DNA of 64,000 nt from Gonatopus flavifemur. Lineage: Eukaryota > Arthropoda > Insecta > Hymenoptera > Dryinidae. Shown here in pieces: positions 36,412-48,865 of this stretch. Positions within the stretch are counted from its first letter, which is position 1. Each line of letters opens with the position of its first letter. A program made the translations under genes and the position numbers. Under the pieces are notes generated by a model. It saw only the letters and a list, made by a program, of their open reading frames with translations. It was not told the DNA's origin and made no database searches. The stretch covers positions 17,050,001 to 17,114,000 of the forward strand of contig JAFFJZ010000003.1 in the NCBI GenBank assembly GCA_018340375.1. The letters run 5' to 3'.

Positions 36412-37595
36412 ATTGCTCAAGATTGAAATCGCAACCCCAATGGAACAACGGGTGAGTATAAATGCTCTTCGAAGGAAAACCTTTCCGTACAAACAGTCGC
36501 TTGAATAATCTTTCTATCCCCTATCACGGCTATGAATTATTCTTACAAGTAACATATTAAATTTTGATTCAAAAACATCATTCAAATTTGGCCTGAATTT
36601 TAGCTCATCGAGATAGACAAGGTGGAATACAATACCATAATATTCTTCAATATTTTTCATAAAAATTTATTAAACTTTTCATCAGTCTTTATACAATTTG
36701 GTTATTCAACAGAATATTCATTCAGAACATTTATACGAGAACTGAAAATACACTGACGACAATAAAAATCAATTATTCTTATATCAGATTGAACAAGAGA
36801 TTTCTATCCAAATTTTAGAGCGTCAAAAAGTATCACACACACATCAAGTGATATTGTTCTTAATCCTAAGTTTTCAGTCATGTGCACATGTCGATCATTT
36901 GATAAAAGAGTTTCGATTATCATGCAAGTGAAATCAACCCAATCAAGAATCTTGATTTTCCACCTGCGAAGGTGTGATCCCTAGCAAAAAGATCTAGTAA
37001 TTAACGATGTTCGTAGCACGCTTTTTTAAACGAAAACTTGGGGAGAGAATGATTTTCCTCAAGTCTTTCTTTGGAAGAGTGCCTGGCGGAAGAAATTTTG
37101 TTGAATTTTTATTCACTTCTCGTACAAGGTTTCAATCAAATTCATTAAAATTCCACTAACTTCAATAGAAGTCAATAAATTTTAATAAAAGTTATTGAAT
37201 TTCATGGAAACTTATTGAATTTTATCGAAATTTTTCCACCAGGGGGTGTTGGAAGTCTCGTAAATAACTGGAGTTTTTTCACTAAGGATGTTAAAAAACT
37301 AAACTTGGCTCTCATTTGTATTCTGGAATTTTCCGGAATGTGTCAGATTTTATGAAATTTACATTCAAAAAGGAAACACAAGAAAACCAATTGTTAAATT
37401 TCTACAAAAAATCAAATTTTCTTAAAACATTTAAAAAATCTCTAGCTGACACTAACACAGTTCGTGGATAAAAAAACAGGCGAGTATCAACCAGTTCTTA
37501 ATCTTCACATGATCTGTATTTAAAATCTAGCTGGTATAAAAAAATATATGGACATCTAAAACAACATATCAAAAAATAATAATACTTATCACAAG
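36412..37595 (-). other. 3' flank of MADF-BESS gene B, shared with gene A
   Basis: Counterpart of 30984-32159. Homology starts at about 36410, exactly where copy A carries the inserted element 30745-30983. It contains the fold-back element at 37082-37250, which copy A lacks. Confidence 0.6.
37082..37250. repeat. Fold-back element with CCTGGYGGAAA ends (TTGAATTTNATT words)
   Basis: The left end CCTGGCGGAAGAAATTTTG and right end AAATTTTTCCACCAGGGG are inverted. The interior repeats ATTGAATTTT, AAATTCATTAAAATTCC and GTTATTGAATTTC words. It shares its end type, but not its interior words, with 42884-43616. Confidence 0.65.
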
Positions 37596-40500
37596 TTATT
37601 CATCAGCTAAGTCGATAAATCTTACGAATGATGTAAATTGAGGATGATTTTCTGTGCGCTTGATTGTACTAACAGGTGTAATATTGAGAGCAGAACAAAT
37701 CTGGGTTGAGGATGGGACAGAAAGAAAGGGAGATTGATTTTCTGTGCGTTTGATCGTACCAACAGGTGTAATATTGAGAGCAGGATTAATCGGGGTTGAG
37801 AATGAGTGAGAAAGAATGGGAGAATGATTTTCTGTGCGTTGGATTGTACTAAGAGGTGTAATATTGGGAGCAGAATAGGTCTGGTTTGAGGATGGAAGAG
37901 AAAGAATGGGAGAATGATGATTCTCTGTGCGTTGGATTGTATTGAATGGTGTATTATTGGAAGCAGGATAGGTCTGGCTAGAGGATAAAGGAGAAGTAAA
38001 GGGAGAATGATTTTCTGTGCGTTGGATTGTATTAAATGGTGTATTATTGGGAGTAGGACAAATCTGGGTTGAGGAAGAAGGAGAAGTAATGGGAGAATTA
38101 TCTCCTGTGCGTTGGATTGTACTAAGAGATGGAATATTGGGAGCAGAACCAACTTGAGTTGACAAGAGAGGAGGAAAAATGGGAGTGAAAGGTCTCTCAG
38201 AATCGGAAGAATAATCGCTGGTCGATTTATCGTTATAAAATAAAATGGTATCCAGTTTTCCTATATCAGCTTCAAATAAAATTGTACTGATTCGATGTTC
38301 CACGACAGCTCTTTTTATGTGGTCGTACTGACGTAATTTGTAACCCACGTATTGTGCGAATGTAGAACATTTGTCGGGTGTAGTCATTTCAGGTCCTGAA
38401 ACTGTGTTTTCCAGGATATCGTGAATAGTGTCATTTTGTGGGACGGTTTTCGTCGGTGTACTTTGTGTCATAAATGGTAAAACTTCGTGCTTCTCCATTA
38501 CAATACAATCCATATCATCCGATGTTGCATTTATCGACTGTTCGTTTTTCTGGCCCTGCGATTCGTGTGTAACAGCAATATTTTTAGCAGTGTTCTTAGC
38601 ATTGGGAGTTTCCTTTCCCAACTTTTCTTCTGTTTCAGCTGTTTCCTCCTTCTTAGATATATCCTGAAGAAATTTGTAACCAATAAGTCTTACCAAATTG
38701 TGATTATACGATGGAATTTTCTGAAACCTCTTGGTTTTCCAATGATACTCATAATGGATAGATCCACTTACGTTATTCGAAATCGTATTTGATCGTGCCT
38801 TTGAATTGATGCTGAAGGAGAGCAACCGATTCGGTTTGAAAACATTCGCACCGTTCGTATTACGCCTTCGACTGAGCACTCGAGCTTCAATTCTATCCAT
38901 TAAGAATGACATCTTTTCATATGCAAACCATGAAGATTTGTACGGTTGATTTTGACCTAAGTAGGATAAATAAATAAATTTCAATGCCGTTTCGAATTGC
39001 TGAGTTCAAAACATATCTCGAATTTTTCAATGGAACGTTGAGTAATATCGAACATAGACGACCCCCTCTGTGGTGATAGATGATATTTTTTACTGAGAAA
39101 AATTGTGAGTTTGAATTGAATTCTATAAAATGATAAGTCTCTGATAAGAAACTATTATACGCTACATATAATTATTGAAATTTATATAAGTGTTTGGTTA
39201 TTCCAAATCAGATTTATCATTGAAACTTCAATCTAAACAGATTATCTTTCTAGCGTTTCAAAGGAAAAACGAATTGACTTTCCATTTTGATATGATATTT
39301 TTGATTAATAAAGATACGACTGATAAGATTTTTTTAATTTTTCAATCATTGATATTCCAAGAACTCGACACAATGTCAGCAAAGAAATTTTTCTGATAAT
39401 AATAATTAGTCTTCTGTGATATTCCACCTGTATCGTATTGCTTTTATTATCTAATATTGCTGAAATTGTAAATATCAATTTTTTGGAGTCATATTGGTGG
39501 ACGTGAACCCCAAATTGTTTATCCAAAATTATTCGGAAATGCTTCAATAAAATCGGGAATATTCCTAAAATTCTCAGATAATTACTCCCACATTTTCAAT
39601 TGAAAAATCTGAAATACGTATCATGAATTTTTCTTTCAATTGTTATTTTCGGTTTACGAAGTTTCAAAGGTCTTAATTTTGAGATTTTCAGTTCTTTTCA
39701 AATCCCAGTATCCTGAAAAGGTTTCGGATACGCAATATTATCCACAAGATATGAAAACAATGGCATTTTCCCTTAACTTTTCCAAAATTTGAAAGGAAAT
39801 TCTCTGTTTAACTCGTGGTCTGTTGTAATTCGTAAGTAAAAAAGGTATTTCATTCGAATTTGGACATTTTCAATTCTCAAATATCACGAACACGATTAAT
39901 CTGTGAAGCATTATGTACAGACAACTGTTATTTTGTTCCCAAAAATGGTACTAATACAGCAAAACAAAAAGATGACTGAATGATTCAAAATCACATACCA
40001 AGTAATCAATGAAAGGTAAGAAATCTATCCTCAATCACGGGTTATGTATCATCAAGCATGCAAACGGCTCTTGTTTTGTTTATACTCCTTGAATGTGATA
40101 GAGCGCGAGTTTTGGGAACGAATAAAAAAAATTATTGTGCTTCACAGATTCGTCGTTTTTGCGGAATTTGGAAATGAAATGAGTCGAAATCCAAATAAAT
40201 CACCCTCGAATGGTGACAAAAACGATGGCTTGAAAAAAATTTTCTACCTGAATTCTTGGAGAGTTGAGAAAAAAAATTCCAACTGTCATGTCTTGGGAAT
40301 GATTTGATGTATCGACAATTTTTCGAGATATAGGCATTCTAAAAAAAAAAACTGGATTTGCCAGAACCGAAAACTTCAACATATTGTGGGTCGAAAATAG
40401 GAAAAAAGCCGTCATAAGTGTCTCGTATTTTGTAGCGAAGGACGGAAAAATATTTAGTGTTTATTTTAAATCTGCCATAGAATGACACAAAGTACATGTA

Positions 40501-43500
40501 CACAAAGTAGTGTTGTACTGAGTGATATGTTGATTGTATTGAAGCATTTTTAAATAGTCTGAAATGAAGGATTTGTATCTCATCAAGGAATAAACGCGAA
40601 TAAAACAGATTCACGTTTAGGCTCTGTCTAGACACACGTTAATCTGTCTCTAACTCTCAAATTCGAAATTCATGGAATTTACAAATTCTTGTGCATACAG
40701 TGAATTCTTGAGGGATTAACTGCAGATGAACAAAATTTTCCGTGTCTCGAATTTTTCATCGAGACACGCGAGAATTTTCTGCTGCTTGGATTTTTGACTC
40801 GATACTCGAGGAATTTCACGTGTTTGTAGAAAATTCCTCAAGAACTCAAAAATTTATCGTGTCAACGATACAATTCAAAATTGTATTCTGTGTTCACTCT
40901 GTGGAATGCTCGGGTTTTGAAGAAGAGACGTAACGACCAGAGTTGCCATCAAAATAATCGCATCGATCGATCATTGAGTAATTCTTGAGAAGACCATAAT
41001 TTGTTTTGAGGGCTGCCAAATAATGACCCAATCAGATCTTACACAATAATTTTTATGATAATTCTGGTAACGACCAACTTCTTGGAACCACTCTCCTATT
41101 CTTGACAGGAACGGATTAACGCATGGGCAGCATTACCTGGGCCCGTATTCAGGGTCCCGAGCGTTTTGGAGGAGCCCCCGTCAATCAAATATATATAAAA
41201 AAACTATGCTTCAACTCCAAGTTCGTTAGAAATTCTGCCCTTATAAGTAGGTCCCTATAATTACACATGACAAAACGTAACAAATCACGTTACTGAATAA
41301 TTGTTATTTTTATAACAAATGTTTCCAATCGCGATCTCTCACAAATCTGGCATAAAATCGTTCTGAAACGTCTGAACCATAGCTATCATAGGCGATATGT
41401 ACGGCGCTGAACAAAATTCTTTACAAAATGTATTCTAATAAACTTCATTCATCCTTGGTAAAGATACTCAAATTGAATTATTATACAAAATAATTGAAAA
41501 GGTTCAATTGTGAAAACTGCCGTTACATAGAACATATCGATCTTCCGTAACATGTGTAGAACGTTGTTAGAAAAAAAAACCCAGCATGGTCTATCAAACA
41601 ACCGATTTCAATGTTGCTGCAACCGGGAAATTCGAACGGAAACTAACAATCATACATCCACATTAGATGGAATGATCAATAAGAATGGGAGAAAATTCCC
41701 GATGTGGCAACCATGAATTTGGTTCCATAACATGGCTATAAGATCAACTTCCCTCTGTTCTAATTCTAATTATACCAACCTTCACACACCTTTATCAATT
41801 TCAAGTTTACCGATATCTGGGGGTTTGAAAAATCCACATGATGCACGTTTTTTTGTCTAACCAGGATCGATTGAACACGTTGAAAAAACATATTCACAAA
41901 TAGAATTCTATTGTAAATGCAAACAACCTGACAAATCGATGACTTGGGTTTTAAACTGTTGCAGCAAAATATATCGACTCCTACAGCTGAATCTTGTCGC
42001 GCTTTTTTTTTACACATAATATTGAAAATTTCATTGCTTCGACAAATAATTCGCAGAAAAATTACCCGACTATGTACTAATGTAGCAACTCCTTTGCTAC
42101 ATTACCAAAAGATTCGCTGTTCTAGCGAGAAATCATATTTTGCTGTCCCAGTGAATTTTATTCTCTCCGTAAGATGGAGACAAAGGAAAACGGTACACCG
42201 AGAGAAGACTTATTGTCTCATTTCTAAGAACATATTTTCTTGTTCTAAGAATATATTGTTCTCTTATCTCAAAAAGCTCTGTATTTGGGGTAAGAAAATT
42301 CTCTCCATATCATGCTGTTACACAGTTCAAACTGAGTAGATGTTTCCCCCTTTTGAAAAAAAATGTTCGATTAGATTCGGTCAATCTAATACTCTTTTGG
42401 TTCACAATTTTTTTGTCTCTCAATGTACTCGAATGCCTTGGAGTAAAAAATACCCGCACTGTTCCATGGATTGTTCTTGAAAATGCCGCACTTGAAGTAC
42501 CCATACAATGAAAAATCGAATGAGATCAATGAAGAAATTGATGGGAAATGAAAATTTGAAAAGTATTTTCAAAAAGTACTTCACGTTTTGTTTAAATAGG
42601 CACAAAAATTTATTTCAAATACTTTGTAATGAAATACTGCTGTCCAGCCCTGATTATGCCCCAAGGGTGCACCGGAACCCACAATTGAGAGTCGAATATC
42701 TTTTTCTTCTTATAACAATACTATCCAGAAAAACAATACATTACAGAAAATGTTGACTCGACGCAAAAAGAAAGCTCACCATCACCAGAGTAGGAAAATG
42801 TTCAGAATGGTTCATAATATACGGTTCATATAATTTAACAAAATTTTCTTTTCGGGCACCCACAACTTGACTGCCCTGGACACGCCTCCCTAGCGAAAAA
42901 GTTTCTCATATTTTCGCAAAAATCTCATAATTTTGCATTAATTTCCATAAAAACTCCTAAAACTTCGTAAAATTTCATATTCTTACACAATATTTGAATT
43001 TTTTCAATTTTCCATAAAAAGTCATAACTTTTCATTCGATCTGTTTGTATGAAAAATACATTTGCACGAGAAACCAAGATTTTTCATGAAATTTCATCGT
43101 AAAATACTATATTTTTCATTTTTATTTCCTCACATTGTGATCAAAGTAGCTCAAGAGTGCTGATGAAGAGTTAGAAAACTTTCAACTAGTTATATTTATT
43201 TGATCAGTAAAAAAATTCCTAGATGGAAAACTAATTTCCACTTCCAATCAAACGTAATGCGCTGCTTACAACATACATGTTTGCTCTGCATCAATAGCGT
43301 CACCATACTGAGCGATTTTCTTGAAATATTTAAGTTTAAAGCGAGAATAATAAAATAAGAATATCGCAATTTTATGAACCATTTATGAGGAAATATGAGA
43401 AAAAATTCCTTATAACACTGTCTGAATTTCTGAAGAAATTATGTGAGAAAGTATGAACATTTATGATTTTTTATGAGAAAATTTCTGGAAAACTTATGAG

Positions 43501-44277
43501 ATCTCATAAGAATTTATGAGAAACATTATTCTAACTCATGACTTTGTATGATAAAATACTTCTCATAAGACAATCCCAATTCCTAGAGAAATTATGAGGA
43601 ATTCTTTCCACCAGGGCTATGATAGCTATTCTAATGAATTCATTTCGAACGATTATTCAACCTCCACAATAATGAGAATCCAGGAAAAACGAAGAAATGA
43701 TCGAATGAGTTGTTATGTTTTGTCACGTGACCGACAACTTGGAGTCACGTTCGAATTCTTCAAACCGGATAGTAAAATTACATTGAACGTATGAAATATA
43801 TACCTTGTGGAGTATACAAATCAATTTTCGAGGATATTTCAATTCATGTCAGTGACATTTTCAAGGATGAAATCACAATCAATTAGTGGACTGACTTGAA
43901 AATGAAAATGTTAACATTTTCACATTCATCATTTTCATTCCACTTGAACCCGATTCTTCAATCGACAGGTTTTTCAAGGTGCTTCGATAACTCATCTCGA
44001 TTCACTGTTACTCCCCGCCCCCTTCGCCTCTTTACTCACCTTTAGTCAATTGAACACTTGTCATTTCTCTCAGTTTTTCTCGTCTCAAACCACCCATTAA
44101 CGTGTACATTTTGGTTTTCGCTTCTTCTTGAGTGCAGCCAATAACTTTACTAATACTCGTCCATGCCTTTTGTTTTTCCTTTTTATTGTGTCCTGAACTG
44201 TATTCAATAGACCACAGTAACGGATGCCTTTTGAATTCATCGATAAGTTGGTAGCTTTTCTTGTTGGACCAAATCAT
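37596..44277 (-). CDS. MADF-BESS domain protein, gene B (3 exons, repeat-expanded)
   Basis: Exons on the minus strand are 44040-44277, 38772-38956 and 37596-38663, giving 496 residues. Splice sites are CTAAAG|GTGAGT, CTACTTAG|GTCA, AATAAC|GTAAGT and TTCTTCAG|GATA, with phases 1 and 0 as in gene A. The MADF domain spans residues ~6-98: HPLLW at 18-22, Trp39, and SSWFAYEKMSFL at its end. The BESS motif at ~240-278 (FAQYVGYKLRQYDHIKR, then RISTILFEAD) is better preserved than in A. After STSDYSSDSERP come six ~30-residue repeats containing TIQRTENHSP, and the protein ends RFIDLADE. Intron 1 is 5.1 kb against 0.96 kb in A. Predicted nuclear DNA-binding regulator. Both copies look functional: no frameshift or internal stop. 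Confidence 0.87.
37620..38162 (-). repeat. Coding minisatellite in gene B (six ~87-90 bp units)
   Basis: The units encode STQ-x-(C/Y)-P-x-x-N-x-TP-x-x-TI(Q/K)RTEN-(H)SP followed by a Ser/Pro linker of 29-31 residues. On the plus strand each unit shows GATTTTCTGTGCGTT or a close variant. Units differ mainly at the third-position and linker sites, and the outer units are the most diverged. Gene A has a single equivalent unit (STQVYPDSNTTPSDTIKRAR), so the array arose after duplication. Confidence 0.9.
42194..42306. repeat. Possible decayed element with TACACCGAGAGAA end
   Basis: The left end TACACCGAGAGAAGAC resembles the CACTGAGAG elements. The right candidate end AAAATTCTCTCC is only partly complementary. 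The interior repeats TTCTAAGAA, AAGAACA and TTGTTCT words. Confidence 0.35.
42884..43616. repeat. Large fold-back element with CCCTGGTGGAAA-type ends (TTATGAG words)
   Basis: The left end CTCCCTAGCGAAAAAGTTTC and right end GAATTCTTTCCACCAGGGC are inverted with mismatches. The outer left part repeats TCATAA, TCATATT and CATAAAA words; the right part repeats TTATGAG, ATGAGAAA and CTCATAAG. The two halves are complementary in word content. About 730 bp, non-coding, inside intron 1 of gene B. Confidence 0.6.
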
Positions 44278-44585
44278 TTTTCCAACACACACCCGAAATT
44301 TTGACAGAGAAAATACAATCGACCGGTCACATCCAGCATTCAAGAACAACAGAGAAACGGTTACTTATTCATGATTATTATCTTAAATCACCACTAGATG
44401 GGGCGTAGAAACGTGTGGAAGAATGCTCCACACTTCGCGTGCATGATTTTTTTTCTTTTGCTCTTTCGTGCTCGGTCAGCAGCATTCGCTCTTGCGTGAT
44501 AAATATCGGGTTTCGATATTTTGATTAGAATTATGATCTCAGTCGTCTACGAATATTTCTTATCGCTATGAAATTGGAAGATATG
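44278..44585 (-). promoter_or_regulatory. Conserved 5' flank of gene B
   Basis: Aligns with 34973-35290 upstream of gene A, with small indels and without the poly-G tract. It ends near CTTATCGCTATGAAATTGG, matching CTTATGGCAATGAAATTAT in copy A. It probably contains the promoter and 5' UTR. Confidence 0.5.
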
Positions 44586-47500
44586 AGAACTGAGAGAGAA
44601 GACTTTGACACGGGGAATATGTGAACATTATTAATGATTTATAATGAAAAAGGAGATGATATGGGAAAATTTAATTTTGAGACGAATGTCAACAAACCGA
44701 GTTCGGTGTATTAAGCCAATGTATACAATAATATAAGAAGTACTTGAGGAAAAGAAAAGCTAACAAACAAGTCATAATTTGGAATAAAAGGAAAATATCT
44801 TCACTGAGTTGTTGAAGATCGAACTATGTAGATAGAAAATTACTGAATTCATGTCATCACGATACTTGCGCATGCGCTGCTCATCAATCTCGCTACAAAC
44901 TTTGTAGGCATATTTTACGAATGTTCCTAGAATATTCACGAATCTTCTACACTTTTTGCGATCGAGTACATTTCACGGATGTTGTGAGAATATTCTCAGA
45001 ATGTTCTGTGTTACATGGGGAGTAATTCGATCCTATGTTCGTGATCAAATCAATACTTATTTTCCCGGACCTACTCAAAATAAATAGGAAAATGGGAGTG
45101 AATGAATATCTTCTAATTTTCTCCACATTCTTCTACATAAGAAAAATTTTTACTGCACTGTAGCTACCCTTCAACCTGGAAATATGGTCAGATAATTTCT
45201 GGTGAATGACATGCACAGTTGGGTTATCAAACAATTAAAACCAAACTCCTGATTTGAGGCAAACAATTCGTTTCTTTTTCAAAAATTCCAATCGAGGATC
45301 AGCGGGAAAATTGGTAGTTTTCACTAAATCATTAGAATCTTACGTCGTTCATTAGGTTTCGGACTATATTTTCATAAAGATTTTGGAATCTTTTCCCAGA
45401 TGCGGAATTGTGATCTGTAGAGGTAATGACCAGAGTAGACGAATGTATTTTTTTCCACCATTTACAGTGCCACCCACCATTTTTCTAACATGTATAGAGA
45501 TTTGTTTTCCATGCCTCAAAACCTGTAGGGAAGATCAAAAGAAAATGAATCTTTCAATTGATTTTGAATCGTTTCGAGAAAGTGACCCTTAATTTCAAAT
45601 AAACAAAGCGACATTACCCCTCAAGGAGGGTAAACAAAGTATTTTTCAACGTGAATTTTGAAACTATTGTATAAAATCACATATTGTGGGCAAATTTATG
45701 TATAATTCAAGTGGAAGCGAATAAAAATATAGCAAAAATGCTTGAATTTATTTAATTCTCGATCTTGTTTTTCTTCAGGAACTACGGAGAAGTACATATA
45801 AGGAAGCATAATAAATACTATTCCCTTGAAAATTTCGTGGAATATTATTTTCGGTGGACTACAAGGATTCTCACTTCATTGAACCACCACCTCACTCAAT
45901 GGATCCCGATGAGTTGCCACGAGGGAATGAAACTAATGGTATCAATTCAGCGTTCAGAGTCAAATTCGAATATCGAATACAGTGATGTTCAGTCATTCGT
46001 TCTTCACCGTACATTGATATGTGAATTTTTATACATTCGTGATTACTCTCATCAAATGCGATCCCTATACAATGGGAAATTTTGATATTCAATCTCACTC
46101 AAAGATAATAAATTCGCATTCAATATGTTTCAATGAAAAACAGAACTCCAACACCATTCAATTTTTCATAAGATATATTATGAATATATTCAGCAAATAG
46201 TTTTGTCCAATGTGAAAATTTTTAAATAATATAAACACACGACCAAATTAGTCGTTTTGTTAATAATCCTCTCCCCACTCGAATTAATGAATTTTTGAAA
46301 CAGAGATTTTATTTTTTCAACATTATAAGGGAGAAGACGAATATCTTGTGTTTTTTCCTTTTTTTCATTAAATGAGGAAGATCTTCATCATAACTGTAAT
46401 CAGAGGAGCTGGCAAAAGCCTACGAGGAGTTAATGATCATTAAGCATATGAAAAATCGTTATCAAGTCACCGAGCATAAAGAGGAAATTATATCCCTCAA
46501 AAACTACGCCGTTTCAATAGATTCAACTCGAACGTACTTACACGAACCTCTATAATATCCGATGCGAAGGATTCGGAATGAATTCGACAATGTCTGGTGA
46601 GAAAACAACAATACCAGGCATCCACGTCACCAATCTCATTATAGTAATTGGACGTTTCAATTTCCAACGTATTCTTTGACGCGAGATCATTTTTCCCCCC
46701 AGCGATTTTAATGAAACGTTAATCAAAGAGAACGAAGCAGGGTTCATTAAAATCCACTTCAACCACGACTTTTAGATCCTTTGACAAAAACGTTGAAGGG
46801 TAGATTAATCAATGACCAAACATCTTCCCATCGGTCTGCTCTCTTTACACGCGTGAAATCCTCCTCAATGACGATATAATTAAACGCGATAGCGATGTTT
46901 TTACGAACAGATAGAAAACAATTCATAATATCAATTACGACTCACGACCGACTATGATTCTAATATACATATAAACCGTTGCGATTCATAAACTTTATTT
47001 CGATTCCACGTTAAATATATATTTTTTCACAGGAGTGTGAGAGACTAACTTTGTATCTTTTATTGTATCTTTTCGTTGCACTTTCAATCTCTCCTCTACA
47101 ATTTTCCATGCATTATAAAGTGAAACAGAAACGTAGTTATGAAGTTGAAATAACTTTCGCGATACGGGTGCCAGCATCGAATACGCGGTACTGTATCATC
47201 AAAGTAACCGCTAAGTGTATCAATTCGGTTTTCCTTTGGAAAACGCATTTCCAAAGAAATATTGTTTGTCCTCGTCATTCACGATTCAGTGAACATTCAA
47301 GACTAGAGCTCTTTCAATTTTATTTTCAAAAAATGTGGAATGGTGTTGAAAATACGCATAGGCCATGTTTAGATAAAACATCTTGGGATACAGGAATGGC
47401 GTTTTAGCTTAGCTTGTTATCTCCTGATCCAAAAAGAAGGTGGTTTTTTTTTGCGTTCAAAGGAGTGTCTTGAACAAGGAAATTCCAAAACTACGTTTTT

Positions 47501-48436
47501 TCGCGTTTCTTTTGTTTTTGGAGATAAAAAGTTTACACTTGAATCTCAAGGTTTATTTCGGAGTGTTCAAAGTATATGTGAAAACATTTTTTGGAAGTGG
47601 AGTAATAGATTACAGCAGATTTATTAGTTTATTTCATGAACGTTTTGCCATTACTACTGTCTTCAAACTTTCTACTATAGGAAAGGTCCAGTTAGTAATA
47701 ATTCTCAAATGAGACAAGAAAAAACTGAGAGAGCATCGAATTGGTATATACTTTTCTTCTAAGTGAACTAAAAAGAAAGCAGGAAAAATCGTGGAATTAT
47801 AAAACTTTTCTTGGGTCACCAAGGAAAAAATAAGATGCTATAAAAATGATTTGAATGTATTCTTTGATCAACTTTTTTGGTTCATTTGAAAGAGAAGTTG
47901 ATAATTGAAAGAACAAAACTTCGATTCGATTCAATAGGTCGTTTAGTTTTTCAGCTATTATGTCTGCCGCCAATTTGGAAAAATGGCGCTCATAAAATAG
48001 ACTGATCAATCGACTGTGATTTATTACTGTAATTCCAAGAGAAATTTTTTATGTACTTCAAATATATACAAGAATATAACTCGAAATTCAATGGGTTGAA
48101 TTCTTTTTCCCTTCTAAAAAAAAATCACTAACAAATGTTGTTTTTGTAACGCTGTTCAATTCAGAACATCCTCTTAATTCCAAAAAAACAGAATAACTTG
48201 GTTTCGATATTCGTTATGGAATTCCCTAACAACTTTTGGAAAAAGATTTTTTATTTGTTACTTGGAATCTTCTTCACAAAGCTGTTAACGCGCATCCTGT
48301 TTCAACAAAGTTCTCAAAGTACATGTTCTTGTTTTATATTTCAAGAATCAAATATTTGTGGATTCTCCTTTTGAATCACTCTTCAAGATATTTAAAAGAG
48401 ATCTAAAAGCTGTCTTGCGCAACAAATTTAGATATC
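44586..48436. other. Non-coding stretch with GAATATTC word patch
   Basis: No gene supported; open frames around 45765-46085 and 47051-47407 lack splice or start support. At 44915-45012 the words GAATGTTCCTAGAATATTC and GAGAATATTCTCAGAATG form a small palindromic-word cluster. Confidence 0.4.
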
Positions 48437-48865
48437 TTAACGCTTTCTGACCTGTCGTCCATTCCAATGGATATAGAATTCAGTAAATTATCAAAATCCA
48501 CAAATCAGAGCAGTTTGAAACCCATGATATCATCAAGATAAAGATGTTAATTGACGATAAGAAAATTATTCAAAATTATATTCTCAGTATGGTATGTTTT
48601 TCAACGGAACTAATGGGTTGAGAATTTTGAAATTTTTCATACTGCGATTTTCGTTACTTGAACGGATTTTACTAATTCTGCAGGATGCAGAATCCTGGAG
48701 GATGGATTCCTGTGTCCATTGGAATGGACATATCAGTAACTTTTCACCTACTTCACTGAAAATTCTGTAAAAATTCAGAGTTCATACTAGGAGCTATAGA
48801 AACTATTGTCTATTGAAGACAAATTTTTATGATTATCAGAATTAAGCCAGGTCAGAAAGGGTTGA
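48437..48865. mobile_element. piggyBac-like MITE 2 with TTAA target
   Basis: The left end is TTAA followed by CGCTTTCTGACCTG. The right end is CAGGTCAGAAAGGG followed by TTGA. The terminal repeats are near-identical over 14 bp. The subterminal TCCATTCCAATGGA (left) and TCCATTGGAATGGA (right) are also inverted copies. Non-coding. The imperfect right target copy (TTGA) is the same change seen at 36272-36275. Confidence 0.7.

Larger units (their letters stand above)
38957..44039 (-). other. Intron 1 of gene B, repeat-expanded
   Basis: This 5.1 kb intron holds at least two insertions (about 42194-42306 and 42884-43616) and a short GC-rich patch at about 41100-41165 (CATGGGCAGCATTACCTGGG). No conserved coding exon is seen. 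The equivalent intron in gene A is 963 bp. Confidence 0.6.

Noticed and set aside
37622..38152. 176-codon Leu/Ile/Pro-rich frame on the minus strand
   Set aside because: It is an alternative frame of the coding minisatellite in gene B and repeats only because the DNA repeats.
41100..41165. GC-rich patch as a coding exon
   Set aside because: Frames are short and interrupted; it looks more like a fragment of an unidentified repeat.
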